Origin: Ichthyophis bannanicus
Taxonomy: Eukaryota; Chordata; Amphibia; Gymnophiona; Ichthyophiidae
Assembly (NCBI GenBank): GCA_033557465.1
Contig: CM066034.1
Span: 986,831,637 to 986,895,636 of the forward strand
Direction: 5' to 3'
DNA: 64,000 bases
The stretch's first letter is position 1; the number at the start of each line of letters is the position of its first letter. Position numbers and translations under genes: made by a program. Shown here one piece after another: positions 57,048 through 64,000 of this stretch. Below the pieces are notes generated by a model. It saw only the letters and a program-made list of their open reading frames with translations, searched no databases and was not told the origin of the DNA.

Positions 57048-57182
57048 GCAACTCCTACCCTCCATCCCGGATGTGGGCTACCGGTGGGTGATAATTCAGC
57101 GAAGATTCTATCCTTCTGTGCTGCTGAGCTAGAGGGAGCTCATTTTTGTGCTTAGGGTCTCCGGTAGCCTTGAGCTTGGGAG

Positions 57183-57290
57183 TCCCATAAGTGAGGACTG
57201 ACTTCCTGCTTGGTCCTGGAGAAAGCGTAGTTACTCACCTGTAACAGGTGTTCTCCAGGAGCAGCAGGAATCAGTCCTCACTACCCTCCC
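57183..57290 (+). repeat. DIRS C internal complementary region
   Basis: ataagtgaggactgacttcc is complementary to the left end, and gtagttactcacctgtaaca to the right end. It templates end completion and circle formation in DIRS elements (family knowledge). Confidence 0.85.
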
Positions 57291-57554
57291 TCCTCCCCTT
57301 GGAGTTGCAATCGTCTGCTTATGTTCTTTTTGCAAATTTTTATGCTGTCTTTTTTAGCTATGTCATCTGACTGGCTAAGATGGCACCCTCGGGCGGGAAG
57401 ACGACCGCGCATGCGCGCTGCAATTCCCAAAGGCTTTCTTGAAAGCTGGGGAAAATTGCTCCGCGAGGGCTCCGTCGGCGCCGACGTCACCCATAAGTGA
57501 GGACTGATTCCTGCTGCTCCTGGAGAACACCTGTTACAGGTGAGTAACTACGCT

Positions 57555-59890
57555 ATGAATACTGAAGATGGATGCCCTCGGAAGAGGAGTTCTGGCCCGT
57601 GGCAATTCTGTCATCGTCTGAGGGGCACTAGTGGTTGCCCTTTGGTACGCTCTGTCGTTTCTATGTACTTGGATGTGCCTCGCTGCCTAGTGGTTGCTCA
57701 CATCAGAGCTGAGCTCAAAAGGGTATGTGTGTTCTTGAGCCGAAGGATCGGTATTAGGCCCATTGGAAACAAACCATCTTTCATTGGCGGCGCAAGTTGG
57801 CGGGAACAGTTGCTTGACCTTTTGTTCCACAGAGCTTGCACGTCAGCCTTTTGGACTAGTCTCTGCTCCGCACATCTTCACAAAAGTGTTGGTAGTGGTA
57901 GTGGTGGCTGCCCTGTGGAAGGGGGGCATCATGATCTATCTGTACTGGGGTGACTGGTTTGAGTTAAGCAAAGACTGAACAGGAGGCACAGCTGGTCACC
58001 CAATGAGCAGTGCAGTTCCTTCGGAGTCCGGGATGGATGCTCAATCTGGCCAAGTCAGTTGCAACCCATCTAGCAGTTGGTGTACCTGGGGGCAAGGTTC
58101 AGTGCAAAAATGGATCCTCGACTCGCTTCCAGAGGACAGGATACTACTGATCCAGCATCAGATTCACCAGTTTCTCATTATGAGAAAATCAACAGCATGG
58201 TATTATCTGCAACTATTGGGATCCATGGTGGTAGCATTGGAATTGGTGCCTTGAGCGCAAACTCACATGCGGCCCCTCCAGAAAGTGCTGGTTTCCGCAG
58301 ATCGAGCCATTGCACAAAATGTTTTGTCTGGATTTGGTTTGGGAAAGTCTTGATTGGTGGCTATGGAGAGAAAATTTGGCAGCAGGTGCTGTCCTTGGAG
58401 CTGCCAGATTGGATTCTGTTGATGAGAGACCAGCTTCACGGGATAGGGAGTGCATTGTCAATCACAGGTGAGGTAGTGGTCCCTGGAGGAGAGTGCTGCT
58501 TCCATCAGTCAGCTAGAGTTGAAGGCAGTGTTTGTGGCCCTCCAGTTCTTTCGGCCACTGACCCAGCAAAAAGAAGTGCGAGTGTATTGGGACAGTGCAA
58601 CCATGGTGGCCTATATCAACTGCCAAGGAGGCATAGAGGGGGCTTGGCCTCTACTTTTGTGGGCAGAGCAGTGACTCGCCAGTCTTTCAGTGGCACATGT
58701 CGCCAGCAAGGAGAATATACAGGCTGATTTTCTCAGCATCACTTCTTGGATCCAGGCAAATGGGAGTTGAACAAGACTGGGTTTCATGGTTTCACAAGGC
58801 GTTCAGATATGTCTGTCATTGATCTGATGGCATTGTTTGCCAGTGCCATTGTGGCCAGGTTCTTCAGCTGGTGCAAGGAGCACATGTCAGAAGGGTTCGA
58901 TGCGCTAGCACTGCAGTGGCCGTGGAACATCGCCTATATGTGTTTTCTGCCCGGCTGCTGATCAGTCGACTCTTGCAGTGCATAGAAATGCTCTGGGGGC
59001 AGGTGATTTTGATAGCCCCGGATTGGCCCCGCAGACTGTAGTATAGGGACCTGGTACGGCTTCTGGCTGATGAGCTATGGTGGCTTCCCTACCAGAACAG
59101 TCTATTAATGCAGTGTCTGGTACTACTGCTGCAAGTGGATCGATTCTTGCTTATGGCATGGCACTTGAGAGGGCACGATTGAGGCGTAAAGGATATTTGG
59201 CGTCAGTCATTGCCACCCTACTACAGGCTAGGAAGAAGTCCACTAAGCTAACCTATATACACATCTGGCGAGTATTCAAGAGCAAGAGGAGTTGGAAGAG
59301 CGTTTGACTTTTTGCAGCAGATATGTCAGAGATTCTCTTATTTCTAAGGATGGCTTGGAGAGGGGGTTGGCACTCATTTCTCTGAAGGCGCAGGTAGCGG
59401 CTCTCGCCTGTTACAGAGGGCAAGTTTGAGGCTGGACTCTGACGACCCATCCAGATGTGGTCTGCTTCTTAGCAGTGAAGCAGATCTGGCTGCCAGTATG
59501 CCTGGTGGTGCCCCCCTGGGATCTCACTGGTGCTGTCAAAGCTGGGGGCCTTTGTTGCAGCATGTAACCTTAAACTATTTCTCATGGCCATGTGCTCGGC
59601 ACACCGGATTTCGGAGTTGCAAGTGCTGTCGTGCCAAGAGCCTTTTCTTACCTTATCAAAGGAGAAAGACATGTTGCATCCGGTGCTGTGTTTCTTATCT
59701 AAGGTAGTGTCTGTCCGTTCCTGTCAATCGCAGTGTCTCTCTGGCCGTTTCTGAGTTTGAAGAACTCAGAAGAGGACAGGCAGCTGCACAAGCTTGATGT
59801 ATGCAGATTGCTGCAGCGGTGTCGGAGATTGATGGCACCATTCCATAAAGCAGTTGTCTTATTTTGGGAGGTCTCAAAAGCTCCTAGAAC
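57555..59890 (+). pseudogene. Older DIRS remnant D, right part (RT and recombinase)
   Basis: Decayed RT: FGLVSAPHIFTKVLVVVVVAAL then YWGDW in place of YLDDW (57848-57960); a PDWPRR block near 59020; recombinase N-terminus RRKGYLASVIATLLQARKKS (59175-59240); and MCSAHRISELQVLSCQEPFL around the catalytic R (59590-59650), then SKEKDMLHPVLCFLSKVVS. Different in sequence from DIRS C, so not a duplicate of it. Confidence 0.7.
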
Positions 59891-59904
59891 GTGCTGGGTG
59901 AAGG

Positions 59905-60332
59905 AGATAACCATGACATTATGGAATGACATCAAGAAGGTTGTGTCGGAAGAAAGCAAGAAGTCTCTACAAAAGGTGAAAAAGCAAAAAAGGTCAAAAT
60001 GGATGACGGAAGAAACTAAAAAAAATTGCCAAGAAACTCAGAGAAGCTAAAGCCAGAAGAGAGACAATCGCAGAACTCAACAGATTTCCAACATGCAGTA
60101 AGACAGGACAAGGAAAAGTACTACAATGGCACATGCAAGGAAATAGAAGCAGAAACTATTAGAGGAAGAACAAGATCGACTTCCCTAAAGCTACGAGAGT
60201 TAAAGAAAGAATTCCAGCCTCAAATTGAAATGTTACGAGATGCTCAAGGTTCTATGTTGAATGATGCTGAGAAGATCAAGAAAAGGTGGAAAGAATATAC
60301 AGAGTCATTATACGATAAAGATCAAGTTTGAG
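59905..60332 (+). pseudogene. LINE ORF2 linker fragment (RTE/CR1-like)
   Basis: KRSKWMTEETKKN (59985-60025), RQDKEKYYNGTCKEIEAE (60088-60160), LRELKKEFQPQIEMLRDAQG and IKKRWKEYTESLYD (60190-60320) match the region between endonuclease and RT of non-LTR retrotransposons. One frameshift near 60030. No RT follows. Confidence 0.65.
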
Positions 60333-60667
60333 CAAATTTGAAGAGTAGTTCTAGATGGTCAAACAGCCACCCTGAAGCCAGCAAAGAGTCCAGGGACACC
60401 TGCTGCTGGGTGGCCTGCAGCAGCGGTTCTGTTTGAACAAAATTTCAGGGAGGGGTGGTGATGGTAGTATGCTTGAGGGAGGTGGGTTTGACAGAAACTG
60501 TGTAACTCTGAACAGTGTTGCCATGCCCTTTCTGATCTCATTCTTCAGCAGAAGAAGCTTTTAAGTAGATGAGTTCCTGCTATTGCAGTGCCACTGTAAA
60601 AGCCACGTGATCTCAGAGCTGATATGGGCCACATGGGAAGATTGAAGAAGCCCGAGAGATGGTTATG
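60333..60667. other. No gene recognised
   Basis: Between the LINE fragment and the hAT element. No motif seen. Confidence 0.4.
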
Positions 60668-60821
60668 GTTTAGGCCTGGGGTCACCAACCTCCAGAGGGC
60701 CGCGGGCCGTACAGCCGACTACCGGGAGCCTCGCGGGCCGCACCCCCCTTCTCCCCGCCCCCGCGAAAAAAAACAACAAACGCAAAATTATGAAAACAAT
60801 GGCTGATCACCTTTATTGAAT

Positions 60822-62627
60822 TTAATGAGATGGCTGATGATTCATGCTAGCAGACAAACGGTTAAAGTCCGGCTTCACAGATGACACTGACAGGAGAAGG
60901 GACGCTTGCAGGTGGTCGTCGGTGAGCTGCGAGCGCGTGGATGACTTTATCAATTTCATTCGGCTGAACAGCTGTTCGCAGCAGTAGGTTGAGCCGAAGA
61001 GAGCAGCGACCTTGCGTGCGTTGGTGGCCATGGACGGGTGGGTGGCCGCCTGTGTCTTCCAAAATGCGACAGGGCCCATAGCCATGAAGCGCGACTTCTG
61101 TGCGTCGTCACACTGCAGTTCGATCAAGTCCATTTGAAGGTCAGAGGGCACGTCGGTGGGGTTCATCTTGAAGGGGGCACTGAAGAGGGCAAAGTCTTGC
61201 GAGTGCTTGGTGAAGTCTTGGAAACGAGCCTCAAACTCCGTCTTGAGATGACGGATGGTGGATGCGTAACGGCGAGCAGCAGCAGCCGAAGGCGTCAGTG
61301 CAGCGAGCTGCGCAAAGTGTGCGAAGTTGCGTGCTTGCAGCTGCTTTTCCCACAGCATTAGCTTCACTTGAAAGGCCTTGACCTTGGCGACCATGTCTGA
61401 GACGAGGAGTTCTTTGCCTTGCAGTTGGGTGTTGAGCTGATTCATGTGAGCTGTCAGGTCGACAAGGAACGCTAAATCCTGGCACCACTGAGGATCGCGC
61501 AGCTGCGGGAAGTCGAATCCCTTGGCTTCGAGGAAAGACACCAGCTCCTCTCTCAGCTCGTAGGCACGCTGAAGCATCTTCCCACGGCTGAGCCAACGCA
61601 CCTCGCAGTAGTACAGCAGATCGCCATACTGTGCGTCAGCCTCTGCGAGCAAGTCCTTGAACTGGCGATGATTCAATGCGTGCGACAGCACCAAGTTCAC
61701 AGCCTTCACAATGACCGACATGACCTCAGCGATGGTTGCAGAGTTGGCACAAAGGGCTTCTTGGTGGACGATGCAGTGCAATGTCTTGATATCCTGTTTG
61801 TGGCCGAGGTCGCGCACGTGCTTCACAAGAAGCGAGGCAAAGCCGTTCTTCCCCAACATGGTAGGGGCGCCGTCAGTGGTGACACCACACAGACGCGACA
61901 AGTCAAGTTCAAAGTCCTTGATCCAGGAGAGCACAGCTGCCAACACATCAGCGCCAGTGGTGGTTCCGCTCATTGGCACAAGCTGAGCGAACTCCTCGAT
62001 GACATCGAAGGAGTCTGTGATGCCACGGAAGTAGATCGCCAGCTGAGCGATATCCTTCACATCTGTCGACTCATCCAAGGCAATCGCGAAGTGCTGACAG
62101 TCACGGAAGCGCTGCTTCAAGGTGCCCAAGACGTCGTCCTTCATATCTTCGACGCGGCGAGTGAGGGTCGGAGCAGACAGGCTGACCTTCTCGAATACCG
62201 CCTTCTTCTCAGGGCACACTTCGTCGGCGATGGCGAGTACACAGTCCTTTACGAATTCGCCGTCGGTGAAGGGCTTGAGACGAGTTGCGGCGAGGTAGGC
62301 AACGCGGTAGCTAGCTGTGGTGTTGCTGGCGGCTGCAGTCTGGGCGGCTGTCACACTCTTCACAAAGAGAGCGGACTGGCGTTGGAGCGCAGACGACACA
62401 TGGGTAAACTCCTGCTTCTTCTTGACTGCATCCATCTTGGCGTACTCTGGGTGGACGGACTCGAAGTGGCGCTTCACATTGTAGTCCTTCAGAACGCCAA
62501 CGGTCTTCTGACAAATGACACACAGCGCACGATCCTTGTGCAGCGTGAAGAAGAGCTTGTTCCACTCAGGGTTGAAGCCGCGGTTCTCATCGCTGAGCTT
62601 GCGCTTCTTGTTCATGGGGGAAGCCAT
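60822..62627 (-). CDS. hAT transposase (601-618 aa, intact)
   Basis: An uninterrupted ORF; I prefer the start at Met18 of the longest frame (62627, MASPMNKKRK), because the 17 preceding codons are hydrophobic and unlike the family. Numbering by the longest frame: BED-type finger CVIC...HFESVH (C53, C56, H71, H76); first catalytic D in LDESTD (D202); second D in TTDGAP (D269); HCIVHQEALC (301-310); VRWLSRG (360-366); the alpha-helical insertion region about 370-540; catalytic E in CCEQLFSRMK (E568); and the C-terminal dimerisation motif SQLTDDHLQASLLL. Length is normal for hAT/Charlie-type enzymes related to GTF2IRD2 and ZBED proteins. It performs cut-and-paste transposition with 8-bp duplications, as seen at the ends. 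Whether it is active or host-used cannot be told from one copy. Confidence 0.92.
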   Translation of the reverse strand: MASPMNKKRKLSDENRGFNPEWNKLFFTLHKDRALCVICQKTVGVLKDYNVKRHFESVHPEYAKMDAVKKKQEFTHVSSALQRQSALFVKSVTAAQTAAASNTTASYRVAYLAATRLKPFTDGEFVKDCVLAIADEVCPEKKAVFEKVSLSAPTLTRRVEDMKDDVLGTLKQRFRDCQHFAIALDESTDVKDIAQLAIYFRGITDSFDVIEEFAQLVPMSGTTTGADVLAAVLSWIKDFELDLSRLCGVTTDGAPTMLGKNGFASLLVKHVRDLGHKQDIKTLHCIVHQEALCANSATIAEVMSVIVKAVNLVLSHALNHRQFKDLLAEADAQYGDLLYYCEVRWLSRGKMLQRAYELREELVSFLEAKGFDFPQLRDPQWCQDLAFLVDLTAHMNQLNTQLQGKELLVSDMVAKVKAFQVKLMLWEKQLQARNFAHFAQLAALTPSAAAARRYASTIRHLKTEFEARFQDFTKHSQDFALFSAPFKMNPTDVPSDLQMDLIELQCDDAQKSRFMAMGPVAFWKTQAATHPSMATNARKVAALFGSTYCCEQLFSRMKLIKSSTRSQLTDDHLQASLLLSVSSVKPDFNRLSASMNHQPSH

Positions 62628-62699
62628 GGGGAAAAAAGAGAACAGGAATTCTATCGATAGCTGCAAAAACAGAATCAAAGTTTAAGCCTTATTGCTGAT

Positions 62700-63250
62700 T
62701 GGTCCTCTAATTTATTTATTTTATTTAATTTATTTAACTGTATTTATATCCCGCTTTTCACCGGGTCAAAGCGGTGTAACACATAACAAGGGAGGGGGGA
62801 TCAAGGGGGGGGGCCATCACCGGTGTCGTGGTCTGTTAGCCAGGTTTCTGTTACACAGAGGATGTCAATCTTATCTGTTGTGATCAGGTCCTGGAGCATG
62901 TGATATTTATTCCTAACTGAGCGGGCGTTTATGAGTGAAATGGAGAGGTGGTGGTGGTTTGTGGGGTCAGTGGTGCAGGCTGCGCACAACGAGAAGGGAA
63001 AAGGGCAGCGCAAGTAACTCACTCAAACCTCCGCCTGTAATGTCAGGAGCGCGGGGCCGCGGGAAGTCGGAGGGAGCCGGTTACTCGCCGGCCACTGTGA
63101 GGCTCCCAGATGCAGGAGGAGGGGGGTGAAATTGAGGGAAGAAAAATCTACCTGCAAACGCTGCTGAAAAGAGCAAAGGGGGGAGGCGTCTTTCAGGCAC
63201 TGACAACCGCCCACACCAGCGACTTTCCTAATGCAGTGGGGCATTATCCC
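62700..63250 (-). mobile_element. Internally deleted L2-type LINE inside the hAT element
   Basis: On minus: GC-rich 5' part (63250-63030), then endonuclease N-terminus SISLINARSVRNKYHMLQDL and DKIDILCVTETWLTDHDTGD (62940-62820), joined directly to the L2-type 3' terminus (cgctttgacccggtgaaaag...aaataaataaaataaat, 62795-62700). RT is missing, so it is a deletion derivative. Confidence 0.65.
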
Positions 63251-63762
63251 ACGTTCCCCTCTTGCTCCGCCTTCATATCCTTCGTTCCCCACCCTCCGCT
63301 ACCATCCAGAATGGAGAGGCTGCCAGTTCTAGAGCATCCTGGAAGAATGACCAATCAGAGGGCGCCTGGCGTCAACGAGCCGCCTCCATAGGTCCAATCG
63401 GCACGGTTTGCCCCGCCTTTCTCGGTAGCTCTCCACCTGCAGGCAGGTCCTTAAAATAGGTTGGTGCAGCTGGTGGAAAAAAAGTGCAGTGTGTGGCATT
63501 GCGGAGATGCTGCAGTTGTGTACTTTTCAAAAATAGGCTATTGGTCGCGTTGTAAAAGTTCCTAAATGCAGATATTTTGTGCACAAAGTGCACTTTTGCA
63601 AAGTCACTTCACAGTCATGCCGCGGGCCGCAGATACAATGACGGGAATCCTTGGCGGGCCGCACGTAATGTTAACCGGGGTAGAGCCTCGTGGGCCGCAC
63701 GAAGGGACCTCGTGGGCCGCATGCGGCCCGCGGGCCGCAGGTTGGTGACCCCTGGTTTAGGC

Positions 63763-63995
63763 ACTTGATATACCGCCCTTTACTATGTGCATCAGAGCAG
63801 TTTACATATATATACGAACAGGTACTTTTTTATTCCCTTGTCCCTGAAGGGCTCACAATCTAACTGTACCTGAGGCAATGGAGGGTTAAGTGGCTTGCCC
63901 AAGGCCACAAGGAGTGGCCATGGAACTAGAGACCCCAGTCCCCCCAGCCTGAGATTACTTGTCCCTATGTGGTAACAATGCTTGAAAGTATGTTT
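63763..63995 (-). mobile_element. tRNA/L2-tailed SINE relative
   Basis: The reverse complement contains ggactggggtctctagttcc, cttgggcaagccacttaacc, ccattgcctcaggta and the tail gggcggtatatcaagtgcc, matching the central and 3' domains of the SINEs at 7216 and 9259. It starts directly after the hAT target duplication. Confidence 0.65.
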
Positions 63996-64000
63996 GCTGC

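Larger units (their letters stand above)
51535..57554 (+). mobile_element. DIRS element C, nearly intact tyrosine-recombinase retrotransposon
   Basis: Inverted terminal repeats 51538-51697 and 57369-57530 (landmarks gtgacgtcggcgccgac and gcgcatgcgcg). The internal complementary region 57183-57290 is complementary to the left end in its first half and to the right end in its second half. It encodes a gag-like/RT/RNase H polyprotein (51936 on) and a tyrosine recombinase (55866-57047). The only large defect is a 241-bp insertion at 55550. GC- and CpG-rich, unlike the surrounding intron. Confidence 0.9.
60676..63754 (-). mobile_element. Complete autonomous-type hAT transposon
   Basis: Perfect 8-bp target duplication gtttaggc (60668-60675 and 63755-63762). 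Terminal inverted repeats ctggggtcaccaacct / aggttggtgacccctg (one mismatch). Subterminal sequence is rich in gggccgc. Contains one intact transposase gene on minus and an L2-derived insertion (62700 to about 63250) between its start and the right end. Confidence 0.95.

Noticed and set aside
61668..62660. 330-codon ORF antisense to the hAT transposase
   Set aside because: Shadow of the transposase coding strand; no motif of its own.

Overview
This is a 64 kb piece of a vertebrate nuclear genome. Nearly all of it is transposable-element DNA packed into introns of one host gene. The host gene is visible as three coding exons on the + strand (41767-42067, 42834-42901, 48911-49064). They splice in a consistent frame into the N-terminal part of a TDRD1-like protein (Tudor domain-containing 1, a scaffold of the piRNA transposon-silencing pathway), and the last exon breaks off inside the MYND zinc finger. 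No later exon is visible, so the next intron is at least about 15 kb long. The CpG-rich first ~250 bases may be the gene's promoter or exon 1, but that is a guess. Very large introns, many DIRS tyrosine-recombinase retrotransposons, CR1/L2/L1 LINEs and tRNA-derived SINEs with L2-like tails suggest a large-genome amphibian, perhaps a caecilian; the sequence alone cannot fix the species.

Layout. 1-11.2 kb: CR1- and L2-type LINE pieces and two complete tRNA-derived SINEs. 11.2-30.2 kb: one deeply nested stack. A Tc1-like transposon (ends 11244 and about 30213) is split by a 15.5 kb insertion. That insertion is a minus-strand L1-type LINE (ORF1, endonuclease, RT), itself broken by a 4754-bp CACTG-ended DNA transposon (12979-17732) carrying two diverged transposases, by an unclassified element with a 295-codon ORF, by a CR1 copy containing a zigzag inverted repeat, by a hAT MITE and by an L2 end. 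The right half of the Tc1 element is split again by a 1.85 kb hAT element holding a minisatellite and a 120-bp-arm palindrome. 30.2-33.1 kb: repeats and featureless DNA. 33.1-41.7 kb: a decayed DIRS element (A) that ends about 50 bp before the likely TDRD1 splice acceptor and contains two unclassified ORF-bearing insertions. 43.8-48.5 kb: a second DIRS element (B), in the intron before TDRD1 exon 48911, with its RT segment inverted. 49.1-60.3 kb: an older DIRS remnant (D) apparently split by a nearly intact DIRS element (C, 51535-57554) encoding gag-like/RT/RNase H and a tyrosine recombinase with its catalytic residues. 60.7-63.8 kb: a complete hAT transposon with an uninterrupted transposase and a perfect 8-bp target duplication.

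The genes do not work as a pathway. The link is that a gene of the germline transposon-defence machinery is itself crowded by DIRS, LINE and DNA-transposon insertions, one of them very close to an exon. The most novel items are the CACTG/TAA transposon with two transposases and the unclassified repeat family whose proteins end in MDCSLS.
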